A DNA stretch of 64,000 bases from positions 50,257 through 114,256 of the forward strand of contig JAKSYS010000118.1 of NCBI GenBank assembly GCA_022925895.1, in the 5' to 3' direction. Shown piece by piece: positions 30,642 to 41,074 of this stretch (the stretch's first letter is position 1; each line of letters starts with the position of its first letter). The notes below the pieces were generated by a model. The model had not been told where the DNA came from, searched no databases, and saw only the letters and a list, made by a program, of their open reading frames with translations. Source of the DNA: Fragilaria crotonensis. Lineage: Eukaryota; Bacillariophyta; Fragilariophyceae; Fragilariales; Fragilariaceae. Both the position numbers and the translations under genes were made by a program.

Positions 30642-32955
30642 ATGAGATTGTCACTTGCCGTAACGCTCCTGGTTGTTTCCCTGTCCTCTTGCAGTACGTC
30701 GGCATTCGGCACTCCCGCCCATTCTCTCACTTCTGTCAGACCTTTTGGTACAAGCAAGTCATCGGCTACAGCAACTACTGCTGCTGCTGCTGCTGCTGCG
30801 TTCTGCCGTGGTAGTATTACCAGAGGTGGTTGTTCACGATCGGCGTTGCAAGCGTCTTCTCTCTTGTCGGAAGAAGTTGTCCTTTCCGCTAATTTGGACT
30901 TGTTGTCGGAACGAGGACGAGCGGCATTGACAACGTTGATCGAAAACGACGATGGGGCTCAAAAGCACGTCTACTCGGGTTGGCCAGAACCTGGGACGGA
31001 TGACGATGGAAAGCGACGATTGGCGGAACAGGTACGTATAACATGCTGGTAATGATTTCATTCCTTGGGACAATATTGCCGTTGTTTCTCTCACGCTCTC
31101 TCGTTTGGCGTTGTTGAACCTTACCCACACTTGGATCTCACTAAATCATTTCTTCGTACCTTTATCAAAACAGCTGGCTGATCTAGACGCGTCTTATCCA
31201 GGCGGAATCGCTGCATACCTTAAGAAAGCCAAGGTCTTGTTGAAGGAAAGTGCTGACGGTGTGAATCCATTTTCAGAGTTTGAAGCGTCCGTCCCAGAAG
31301 GCGAATCGCTGTCGTTTGATGGCAACGGCACTATGGACTTCTCGGAAGCGGAAATGCTTGGAAAGTCGGTCATGGCGGATGCTGTTTTTGTTCTGGTCGC
31401 TGGAGGGCTAGGAGAGCGATTGGGGTATTCAGGAATCAAGTTGAGTCTGGAGGCTAACCTTTGTACGAATGTTTCGTACTTGGAGCTGTATGTCAAGTAC
31501 ATTCAAGCAATGCAAGCCATGGCAAGGAAAGAAACTGGAAAGGCCGATTTGATCATTCCTCTCGTCATCATGACCAGTGGAGATACGGATCCGCTGACTC
31601 GTAAGTTGATCCAGGACAGAGACAACTTTGGATTGCCAGACGGGCAGATCAAAATTGTCATGCAAGACAAAGTGGCTGCCTTAAAGGACGGAAATGCGGG
31701 ATTGGCGCTAGAGGATGATGACCGATGGACGATTCAAACGAAACCTCACGGACATGGTGATGTTCACCACCTGCTCTTCCGTGAAGGACTGGTGGACCAG
31801 TGGCAGAAGGAAGGCAAAAAGTATGTTGTCTTCTTGCAAGACACGAATGCCCTTGTCATCAATAGTGTCATTCCCACTTTAGGTGTCAGTGTTCGCAAAG
31901 GATTTCATATGAACAGCATCTGTATTCCACGTTTGGCGGGGGAAGCTGCTGGTGCCATTACGCGATTGGAGTAAGTCCTGCGCGTGCTTTCTTGACTAGC
32001 ACATTGCCCATTCTAACGAAACGCTCAACCAAGACACAAGACTGATCCCAGCAAATCCCTCACCATCAATGTTGAGTACAATCAGTTGGATCCTCTTCTG
32101 AGCACTCAGGGTGACTGCAAGGGAGATGTTGCCGACGAAACTGGCTACTCTCCTTTCCCCGGGAACGCCAATAACTTGGTGATTGAGATTGATGCCTACG
32201 CCAAAACTTTGCGCGGAGAAGATCAAGGTGTCGTTCTGGAATTTGTCAACCCAAAGTATAAGGACGACACGCGCACCGAATTCAAAAAGCCGACGAGACT
32301 GGAATGTATGATGCAAGATATTCCAAAGCTCTTTCAGAAGGAAATGGGCAATGAAGCCAACGTTGGTTTCACCACCTTTGACAGATGGTTCACTTTCTCC
32401 CCTGCCAAGAATTCCTTGGAGGCTGGTGTCGACGCTGTTAAAAATGGATCAAATGCTCCCGGAACCATGTCATCGGCAGAGTCCGATAAATACGTTCAAA
32501 ACCAACGTAAACTCAAGTATGCAGGCATGGACATTCCAGTAACAGAAGCGGAGGATTTAGTGACTGTGGGTGGAATTCCGGTGACGCCAGGGCCACGGAT
32601 TATTTTGAGCTCTAATTTCGCCATTACGCAAAAGGAGATTGTCGACAAGGTAAGTGGTGGCAAAATATCTAAACGATCCTCACTCGTAGTGGACGGCAAC
32701 GGAATTTACATCAAGGATATCGACCTCGATGGTGCTCTGATCATCAAAGTCTGCGATGGTGCCGAGGTTACAATCGACGGGTTGGTGGTCAAGAACGAGG
32801 GTTGGGAGTTGGTGGAGGTCCCTGAGGGCGCCGTGGTACCAGAGACGGTTAGCATCCGAGGATACACCATGGCAAAGCACGAGACAGCAGTATACAATAT
32901 CACTGAGCCTGGCAAGTATTTGCTCGGCTCGGATGGCGAATGCAGAAAGGTTTAA
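30642..32955 (+). CDS. USP: UDP-sugar pyrophosphorylase, probably plastid-targeted, three exons
   Basis: Exons 30642-31031, 31174-31970 and 32034-32955 join in frame across introns with GTACGT...CAG (142 bases) and GTAAGT...AAG (63 bases), giving 702 residues. The nucleotide-binding loop VLVAGGLGERLGYSGIKLSL, LIIPLVIMTSGDTD, GLPDGQIKIVMQDKVAAL, KPHGHGDVHHLLF and VVFLQDTNALV follow the order of plant USP enzymes, which turn UTP plus various sugar-1-phosphates (Glc, Gal, GlcA, Xyl, Ara) into UDP-sugars. The N-terminus has a signal peptide (RLSLAVTLLVVSLSSC) and then STSAF|GTPA, a diatom-type plastid cleavage motif with Phe at +1, followed by a Ser/Thr/Ala-rich, basic transit stretch. The ATG at 30642 is chosen because it starts the signal peptide. 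Confidence 0.88.
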
Positions 32956-33223
32956 GCCGCTGCTTCTTGGTGTAACATTAACTATATTTAACTATCGCAT
33001 GGAGACGATGATACCACCACAATAGAACTTGCCTACTAGCGAAGATATGACTGCACTAGGCGCCTCGTTCACAGCTCCTGTACATTCTGCTTTGTTGATA
33101 CACATATCCTATGATGATGTATGATTTCTGCATTCATTCTGTGAAACCCCACAATAAGATTTCCTTTCGCACAGGAGTCTATGAAAGAAAAGCAATCAAG
33201 TCACGAGCGATTTTATTAGGTTG

Positions 33224-34729
33224 CTAGTCTTCCATTTTTGTCAGTCGTTCATCAATTTCCTTGAGTCGATCTTCCATCAGCCTCCGATATGCCTGAAGAG
33301 TTTGCAATGATTCTTCCTTGTCAAGAACCTTTGATTTTTCTTCTGCTGCTTTCACTTCTGTTGCTGAAGCCAGGGCATCACTGGCTGGAAATTCCGTCGT
33401 CCACGTCCCATACAGGCCATCATCACGAATGAACCCCACGGGTCGCTTCAACGGTTCAAGTCCATTGTCACGCCCTGCTTTCTCAATGGCATAGATGCAG
33501 TCACCTAGATCACCGCCTCGCTCAAGCGCGTCCACAAGGGCCTCGTAGGATTCCTTGTACTCTCGCAACAATAAGATTGCTTGCAAGGCACCCCACCGGG
33601 CTTGATTGCGAATCATATCATTATTCCAGACTGGCTGGACTCCCTGTCGGGGTCTTCCATTTAATTGGGACAAAAAGGCAACCAGAGCCATTTCATCTCC
33701 TGCTCCTCCATCGGCACGACCAAAGTGAATCGCTTCCGCCGCAATTCCCGCCATGACAACGATCGAATATCGATCAATGCTGGAGCGAGTCACTACTGAA
33801 GAATTAATTTGCTGCGATAGCTCTGGATCAAAGAAGGATGTCCCCGCACTGACTTGTCTCTTATCGAAGCGCGCGTCCTGGAGGGCAGCCCAGGCGGACA
33901 GGACACACCCTTCAACGGGCAAGCCGAGAAGGTAGGCTGCTAAGAAGTGACCAGCTTCGTGACGAACAATCTTCTGTTGAACGCCGGGGTTAAATAACTT
34001 GACAAACGATTCTGCTACAGCACCATTGGTGGCAATTCGATCGAGAGCAGCGAGGGCGAGCGTCACAAAGACGATGAAATTCAAGTCCCATCCCAATGTA
34101 AGTGAGGCAAATCCTTCTGTGAGGGCAAGAGCTACGCCTGCCAAGAGAAGCGAATTGGTGGGTTTTGGAGTGAGCGCCAACATGTTCAGGCCTGTAATTT
34201 GTTCCAACAAGACTGGCGTGACGCTGTGGCTACCGGATGCGGGTGGAAATTCCTTGGAGGCGCCAAAGAGACGCAAATGTTGAAGTTTTGCGAGGAGGTC
34301 GTAAAATTTGGTCATTTCATTCCGGGCAGGAGACTGCACTGGATAGTGACTACTGCTTTCCAGCAATCTCTTGTTTTCAGCATTTTCTTCTGCTTCTGTT
34401 GTTCGTCGCTCAATGGCAGTGAAGACATTAGACCATCGCTCTCTAGTGAGCGTCACATCCGGATGTTCTTCCAACAGATTGATAGCTCTAGACAGAGATG
34501 ATTCTTGGAGATAGGCGTCAAACTTTTCTTCTATCGCCGTGCTCGCATGTTCCTCTTGCTCGTTCCCGTCAAAATTGGTGTTGCGTAGAGCAAATCTGAA
34601 TTGAGGCTGTTGCCTGATTGTCCTGAATGACGTTCTTTTTCTGGAACATGAACCAATCGGACTAAATGATGACGCTTCTTTCGTCTGCGCTGAAAATGCA
34701 AGGACGAAGGCCACTGTTGGGAGTTTCAT
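33224..34729 (-). CDS. Plastid M41/FtsH-like membrane metalloprotease lacking the ATPase domain
   Basis: 501 residues from the ATG at 34729, chosen because it opens with a signal peptide (LPTVAFVLAFSAQTKEA) and then SSF, a likely plastid-targeting motif. A helical region follows (about 60-165). Two hydrophobic segments (about 193-230) precede the zinc site HEAGHFLAAYLLGLPVEG (HEAGH at 257-261), then SIVVMAGIAAEAIHFG with the downstream acidic residues of the M41 fold. No Walker A or B motif is present. This layout matches plant FtsH-like proteins of the VIR3 type, needed for chloroplast thylakoid or PSII homeostasis. It may be an active protease or a regulatory partner of FtsH. A coiled coil (KEESLQTLQAYRRLMEDRL) ends the protein. 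Confidence 0.85.
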   Translation of the reverse strand: MKLPTVAFVLAFSAQTKEASSFSPIGSCSRKRTSFRTIRQQPQFRFALRNTNFDGNEQEEHASTAIEEKFDAYLQESSLSRAINLLEEHPDVTLTRERWSNVFTAIERRTTEAEENAENKRLLESSSHYPVQSPARNEMTKFYDLLAKLQHLRLFGASKEFPPASGSHSVTPVLLEQITGLNMLALTPKPTNSLLLAGVALALTEGFASLTLGWDLNFIVFVTLALAALDRIATNGAVAESFVKLFNPGVQQKIVRHEAGHFLAAYLLGLPVEGCVLSAWAALQDARFDKRQVSAGTSFFDPELSQQINSSVVTRSSIDRYSIVVMAGIAAEAIHFGRADGGAGDEMALVAFLSQLNGRPRQGVQPVWNNDMIRNQARWGALQAILLLREYKESYEALVDALERGGDLGDCIYAIEKAGRDNGLEPLKRPVGFIRDDGLYGTWTTEFPASDALASATEVKAAEEKSKVLDKEESLQTLQAYRRLMEDRLKEIDERLTKMED

Positions 34730-35427
34730 TGAGACGGATCGGGATCGTTTCCCTATTTTTCTTTCTTTTCGGGGCGATGGATAGGAAGTATTCCAGTTCC
34801 ACAGATGAATGTAAAATGTTCCAAGTGAATAAAAACACGAAATGCTCACTACCTGGTACTACGTCGTTGAGGGTATACTCTGTAGTCTAGCAGAGACAGA
34901 TTCTATAAGACGACAACAAAACAAACGATGAAGGATTTTTGTGAGAGTGGGAATGCGCCACTTCAATGCACGTGTTTCACCCGTTGACGTCACTTCTCTG
35001 GATGCTTCTCAGATCATCGCTTTGATAGATGAGAGTTGAGAGATCCAATCAGCAACCAACGCCAGAGATGTACTCTCCAGTACTTTACACTTTACACTGT
35101 AGTAGTACACTGTACTATTATGCAGTCGCTATGAGTCGAAAGTCGCTATTTGAGCTAAGCATCTATACTATAGACTATAGAGTATGATCATACCACTACC
35201 AGGTAGCAGTACGGTAGTGAATGTACTCGAGTATGCTGGTACGGTAGGTCTAGTATCTTCTGGTGGTTGGTGGTTGACAATTGACAACAGACAGACCCAA
35301 CCTGCTGAGTATTTCACGAAACGAAAACAAAAGCGCCTTAATTCTAAGCGCATTAGGCACTCTCTATTCAGACTTCAGCCACCGGAAAATTGCATCATCG
35401 TCACCACCAGTGCTGACTGATTCGTCA
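34730..35427. other. Intergenic region between divergent genes, GTAC-rich
   Basis: Must contain the promoters of the protease gene (minus) and the next plus-strand gene. AGTACT and GTAC motifs cluster at 35070-35260. No gene seen. Confidence 0.35.
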
Positions 35428-36834
35428 ATGGCACGACGCTTCTCCGCGCATTCATATCGCTCTGATGTATTTGTGGCAGTATTCACTGCCGTCTTCATTT
35501 TAAGTCTGCAAAACTTGAAAGATGTATCGATTGTGTCATCAGTAAACGACACCACGTCAAGTTCCGCTTTGGTCCTTCCCGTCACGGGTGGACCAACAAA
35601 CCAACATGCTCTCACTCCCATCGATCAGGGTACTCCAGCAAGCAGAATATCAAAACGAATCGATCTTTCCTCATGTCCAGACCATCGATTGGTTGTTGCC
35701 GCCAGAACCCCGACGAATGGAATGGGCCATCGATTCATGCAAAACTTTTTCGTGTTTTGGTATGCCATGGTGAAAGGATATTGCTATTGTTTCGATACGG
35801 AACATTTTGGATACGGCTTGGAGGCATATCATCTCCTTCTCGAACCTGTTTTTCCATCCTGCAAAACTGCATTTCCCAATCGCACCTTGCACAAAACCAG
35901 ATTCGTCTATCTTAGAAGAGAAAAAGATGTTTCCGAATTGGCCAAAGACAAAACAGTCATTCGATGGGTCGAAACCAGCAATGGGGTCGTTTGGCCCACC
36001 GAAGAACAGAAAAATCGACCCCCTGGATTTGGCGATCTGCTTTCGTTTATCGATGGCTTTCTACGAGACAATCATCTCGTGGAACAAATCATCATTCCTT
36101 GGTATGAGCAACACACCAGCATCGGCACTGCATTTCGGAACATGACAAAGGCGGAACATGTGAAAGCAACAAAAGTCGATCAGGATTCGCGTGAAAATAA
36201 TAATTTTGAAGGAGCGAGCAATGTTTTGAACGCTGCATTTCATTTGAGAGTTGGGGATGTTGTTCTCGAGGCATCTGAATCGTACTGGCGCAATGTGTTG
36301 ACGACGTTAATGGCGATTGTGGACCTCGAACGAGGTCCTGGCCGAATAGTTCATGTCTACTGGACGTACTTTCAGGCTGATCACCGCGGCAACAAAGGTG
36401 GTGATGCGATACGACATCGTTTAGACCAGAATGTGGTTGGGGAGTGGCCGTCGGAACCAGATACGCTTCCTAGCTCGCATCTGTTCCTTGCCAAACTTTG
36501 CGAGGATTTTGAGAGGATCGAATGCTCATGGAAGTGGAGCACAAATTTTTTGGAATCAATCGACCTGTTTGTAAAGTCGGACATTGTCTACGTATCTGGG
36601 AGCTCGTTTTCGCAGGTGCTCTCACTCTTCAACCGGGGCATACGGTTGGTGGCCATTACCAAGGAGCTCCACATTGAAGGTACGGCTACCAAAGGCCAAA
36701 TACCGTTTCTGTCAACGGGTACAAATGTATTTAGCAGTTTGCGATACTACTATATTGACGGAACTGGTGGACTATTCGACGAACACTATGTTCACCTACG
36801 ATTGACTCCGCCGAAGCATACAGTGACATCGTAA
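35428..36834 (+). CDS. Type II membrane protein, putative fucosyltransferase-like enzyme
   Basis: 468 residues from the ATG at 35428, picked because a basic start (MARRFSAHSYRSD) then leads straight into an anchor (VFVAVFTAVFILSL); the frame is open upstream to 35281. The lumenal part begins with RLVVAARTPTNGMGHRFMQNFF, which resembles the GxGxR-type sugar-nucleotide loop of GT-B fucosyltransferases (G.GHR). AAFHLRVGDVV is like the H..R.GD motif of O- and alpha-fucosyltransferases. SIDLFVKSDIVYVSGSSFSQVLSLF is the C-terminal nucleotide-sugar loop. The family fit is by motif, not by a named match. It is expected to act in the Golgi on a glycoprotein or wall glycan. Confidence 0.7.
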   Translation: MARRFSAHSYRSDVFVAVFTAVFILSLQNLKDVSIVSSVNDTTSSSALVLPVTGGPTNQHALTPIDQGTPASRISKRIDLSSCPDHRLVVAARTPTNGMGHRFMQNFFVFWYAMVKGYCYCFDTEHFGYGLEAYHLLLEPVFPSCKTAFPNRTLHKTRFVYLRREKDVSELAKDKTVIRWVETSNGVVWPTEEQKNRPPGFGDLLSFIDGFLRDNHLVEQIIIPWYEQHTSIGTAFRNMTKAEHVKATKVDQDSRENNNFEGASNVLNAAFHLRVGDVVLEASESYWRNVLTTLMAIVDLERGPGRIVHVYWTYFQADHRGNKGGDAIRHRLDQNVVGEWPSEPDTLPSSHLFLAKLCEDFERIECSWKWSTNFLESIDLFVKSDIVYVSGSSFSQVLSLFNRGIRLVAITKELHIEGTATKGQIPFLSTGTNVFSSLRYYYIDGTGGLFDEHYVHLRLTPPKHTVTS

Positions 36835-37346
36835 GGCAAATTCACGTCATTGCCAGCCACATTGTCAATTTGTTGGCACAGAATGTGATCTTGAGTGTTC
36901 CCCTCGAAGGCCTTGACCTGTGGTGCAGGAGATATGATGTTGGGAGCGTATGGAATAACGATGAAACATGCGATTGAAAATGTTGTGCATACAAGCATTG
37001 TCCGAGCTCCTTCTGGTGCAGCCAATCAACCGTTGCCTCTTAACGATTCCTAACTTACGGTACGGTCATTTTATATGATCGATATGATAAAGTTATATTC
37101 AATCACCAGCGTACTAATTGATGTGGTCAACGTCAAGAGTAGCGGGACACATCAAGCGCAGCACCTATGTTTTGGAAGGCATCCTTACGTTCTCCGGAAT
37201 AGTAGAGTGCCTGGTGACGTATTCTAGAAATAATGATTTCTAGTTATGCCACCATTGTATGCAGGTATACTTGGTGGATGCGACACATGCAGTCGGCAGA
37301 ACTAGGGATGCATGATTGGCAGCAATTCACACTCTCTATCTACGAT
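36835..37346. other. Convergent intergenic region
   Basis: Between two converging genes. The minus-strand open frame at 36792-37025 lacks an ATG and overlaps the upstream gene's end, so it is not called. Nothing else seen. Confidence 0.4.
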
Positions 37347-38976
37347 TTACATGCTGACCTTCGACTTGAGCTTGCGCGCCTTGGAGACTTTGGCGTGCAC
37401 CTCGCTCAAGATACCCGCACACGCAATTGTCACTCCGGTCCACCCCTGTGCCGACATGGCGTGGCCCTTGAGAAGGATGCTCAACAAGACGGAAAAGATC
37501 TTGCGAGTCGTCGTAACTGTCGAACACACAAGCGGATCAAAGTGCGCAACGGTATAAAAGATGAAGGACTGCCCAACAGCACTGCATATACTGAAGTGCA
37601 CTACGAGTGTCAACACAGCTGGGTTTTCGGCACAAAACTGGTATCCGGTCCACAATTCTCCAAGGATTACTGAGAGAACGAAGGCAACAACGCACATGGA
37701 AATGTTCGTAAAGAGCATAAAGTCATAGGGTTTTGGTGTGAGGCCGACGCGATTCGTGTCCGCCTTCAAGCGTTTCTGTACACCACCTGTCACGCCGTCC
37801 ATGATAAGGGACAAGACAATGAACAGCAACCCAAGGGGAGAGGATGGCGCGCCACCAGCCTTCTGATTGAAATGTACAATCAAATGCAAGGGCGGGAGTG
37901 AGATAGCCATCAATTTATGAGGGATTCCTGCGACCGAGACGAGCATTCAAACATGACAGTATGGCTCTTACCTTCTTCCCTAAACTCAGAATGGCAGTCC
38001 CACCAATAATGGCCGCCACTTGTAAATACTCCCGAATAGTGTACGATGCCCCGCCAAGCAATAATTGGCCCGCCATGACGGGCGCCATTTTTCCTGATTT
38101 GGCCAATGTTGCGACTGGAAAACTCAATCCCTTGGCCAAGGCCAGCGACGTGAATGCCTTGGAGCAAACCTGAGTGGCGCCAGAAACGTAGAATTGTCGG
38201 AGCGGCAGGCCATCTGTGCCGCCGACGATCCTGCGGCCGGCGTATCCCACGAAAATGTTGGCCAAGGCTTCGATGAATTGCAAGAACCAGGCGAATTGGA
38301 ACGTATTCCCATCGGGAGCTTTGAAATTGAACACATCTTCTTGGAGTGATCCGTAGTAGATGAAAGCAACGTAAATGCCACCTGCTCCAAAAATCAACTT
38401 ATAAAGATCTCGAATGCTGCCAGCAGGTGTCTCTGCTGCCTTGGAAGGAGTTTCTGTTCATGATGGATGGTGATGTCATCAGCATTGTTGGAGAAAAAGT
38501 GAGTCCCGGTGTGCTGAAAGCTCACAAATGAGACGAACGAGGTTGGCAGATTGCCCATACACTCATATAAAGCTGTTCATAGGCATATGCAACTGCGTAC
38601 GTAACAATCACCATCAGGCTCGTTTCCGGAACCTCAACTACCATACCGAAACATTTGGTGTTCCATGGCACTCTGTGTTAAGAGCATTCCATTCTCCATT
38701 ACGCCATGATTCTTCAATAAAAGCATGATTGTTCTACCCGAAAGCATTGTGATACACGCAGGAGAGTGCGCATTCGACATTCGGCATTCAGCATTGGAGC
38801 ACTTTTTTCCATTGGAACATCAGCATTGGCGTCAACATGCGCGCGCACAGACAAAAATGCAGGCTTTGCTTACCAAGATCCTGTTCCATCTCAGGTGGAC
38901 GAACCATACTTATTGCGACAGCGCCATCTACCTCACTTGGATTCAAAGGAGCTCTCTCTCCGTCGGTGGTTGCCAT
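37347..38976 (-). CDS. SLC35B1-type nucleotide-sugar transporter, three exons
   Basis: Minus-strand exons 38976-38874, 38453-37972 and 37862-37347 join in frame (366 residues). The introns are about 420 bases (GTAAGC...CAG) and 109 bases (GTAAGA...CAG). Exon 1 gives a hydrophilic N-terminus starting MATTDGERAPLNP. Exons 2 and 3 give about ten membrane spans with the UAA/SLC35B landmarks FGAGGIYVAFIYYGSLQEDVF, AKSGKMAPVMAGQLLLGG, LSLIMDGVTGGVQKRL and STVTTTRKIFSVLLSILL. The C-terminus ...KARKLKSKVSM is Lys-rich, possibly for ER retrieval. SLC35B1-type carriers sit in the ER and exchange UDP-sugars or ATP/ADP. The substrate cannot be set from sequence; the neighbouring UDP-sugar pyrophosphorylase and glycosyltransferases make UDP-sugar transport plausible. 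Confidence 0.85.
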
Positions 38977-39547
38977 TGCCGCTGTAATGTCGTTTTGTAG
39001 GCGACAACGCGTTGAGGGGAAATTTCAATGACCAACGCCACTGGTTTTTACATGGAATGCAGTACCCGACGTTTACTGTACTACTACTAGTAGTAGGCCC
39101 CAGTAGGTCATGACGAGTGACAAATAAATGTATTTAGTATTTATGGCAATCCATATTAATATACATGGATATGAGAATGTGCACTCTAAGTAGAGATTTC
39201 TCTTTTTTGCATTTTGTACTCGTACTTGTAACTTGTATGCATACCGGTAGTTGCACCTGGTACAAGTAACACATTGTGTACTGTAGGTAGGCACGTTCAG
39301 GTGTATGTCATATGATATATAGAGCTTTGCGATCACCAACTGACGCATGCTATAATATGCTATGGAACTCCAGTTGTAGGGATCGTAACATGGGGACACT
39401 TCAATGTCGACAGGGATTCGATGAGTTATTGTGAGAAAAGGTTGCTTATATCATTCTTAATTGGAATGTTAGGATCACGATCGCAGAGCTACCTTATAAC
39501 CCTCTAAACACGGATTCTCGCAAGCGAATGTATAAATTTAACTAAAC
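38977..39547. other. Intergenic region
   Basis: Upstream of the transporter gene and downstream of the next minus-strand gene. Contains a few GTAC and ACTAGTAGTAG motifs around 39060-39110 and 39215-39290. No gene seen. Confidence 0.35.
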
Positions 39548-41074
39548 TTAACAATTAGGGCAGAAGTGCAATTCCACAACCGCTCCCGAATAGGGGACAA
39601 ACACATCCACCTTGCGGACATTCCTCTTGTTCGCAATGACACGCTGCACTGCGTTGTCTCCAAGTCCCTTGTAGGTGAAGGTTTCCACCCTTCCGTCAAA
39701 GTAGGTGAAGTTAAGCCTATGCAAATTAGTGTCGGGAATGTCCATCAATCCAATGTCAGAAAACAAAACTGGTTTGGCAAATGTGAACGACAAAGTGCCA
39801 CCAAGAGCATTGTCGTCTGGCATCGTTTTGTTACTCTCTTGAACAATCAAGACATCTGCAAAAAAGTTACACGCATGGTGAGATACAGCATTGCCATAGC
39901 GAGAACAACACACTCAATCGATAGTTTGTGATCTTACTTCCGAGGGGTACACAGTTCTCCCCAAGTTGGCCTGGAACTCCGTTATTGCCAATTCCTGGTC
40001 CACCGCCAGGACATTTTGCGTTGGGACTGCCCAGATCGGGGTCTCCGTTTGTAGTGGTACCAGGGTTTGCAGTGTCGAAGATGCGAGCCATGCCGTTGGG
40101 GGTGAAACCTCCAGCAGAGCACTTGCGGTGACAGTAAGACCATACTTGTTGAACCACTCATTTTTAACGTACGCACCCCGAGGAAGGGTTGTCCCGTCAC
40201 CTCTCGTCTGGAAGTCGATTGTCACACAGGTTGGACACTTCGACTGACTGAGACTCACAAACAATTGACCAAGGTTCGTTGATGACAAGAACCCGAGAGC
40301 GCCGCTTACGGGACATTGAAGAGTCGAGATTTGCGACAGCGATGATCCAGTGAGAGTGACATCAATGATTGGATTGGTTCCCAGGCACCCTCTGTGCAAG
40401 GGTACAAGTTCGGTTGCAAAGGCCGCCTCCAATGTTGCTTCCATCTGTGGTTTGAAGGTATTTGTAAACCAACTACTCACGAGACCCCTGTGACCGCCGT
40501 TGGCTTCACCTCCTCCATTACTGGTAGTGAGCATTCTCTTATCCCCATTATCTGGCGAGCACATACCTGGAGCGCATCCGCCGACGCCTTTCCAGATAAA
40601 TCCAATCGCGCCCAAGCGGCGTCTGGCCGAGGATGTAGGAGCGGGGCAAACACCAGCGATGTAAGCCGCATTGTCGTAAGCGCCTGCATCACCGACACCG
40701 TAGTTCAACAAGATGGAATTGATGTCGTTCCCGAGTAAGAGTTGGTCAGCAAGCAAGCACGTTTGGGTTTGCGAATTCTGAGGAGTGATCGAAACGGTGA
40801 TGTCAAAAAAATCTACCACTCCCGGATCAAGGGCACAAACCACAGCCGCGGTTCGACGTCGAGATGATTCCATCAACTGATCCGCAAAGCTTTGCTTATT
40901 AAGATGTTTGACCTGTTCACCGCCGATAAGAAGTCGCTGTTGGAGCAACTGGGCACGGCATTCCACATCTGCAATAGCCGGTTCCTTATTATTGATTTCC
41001 ATGGTGGTGGAACCAGCAACAAGTACGATGATGGACACAGTTGCGAACCACTTCATCATGCTAGACATGATCAT
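39548..41074 (-). CDS. Cys-containing secreted protein, two exons, with an apparent one-base frameshift
   Basis: Exon 1 (41074-39938) starts at an ATG followed by a signal peptide (MMKWFATVSIIVLVAGS); exon 2 is 39855-39548, after an 82-base GTAAGA...CAG intron. The N-terminal half has scattered Cys pairs and two basic spots (ARRRLG, DKRML). The C-terminal half reads GGFTPNGMARIFDTANPG, a Gly/Asn/Pro linker, then across the splice LGNVLIVQE and MPDDNALGGTLSFTF, DIGLMDIPD, FTYFDG, PYSGAVVELHFC. This C-terminal module looks like a beta-sandwich domain found in extracellular proteins. Exon 1 changes frame at about 40115-40121: before it KYGLTVTASA reads in one frame, after it SAGGFTPNG in another, as if one base were missing. 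Sequence error or recent mutation; function unknown. Confidence 0.65.

Noticed and set aside
36792-37025. 77-residue minus-strand hydrophobic open frame
   Set aside because: It has no ATG start and overlaps the end of the plus-strand gene; it looks like a shadow frame.
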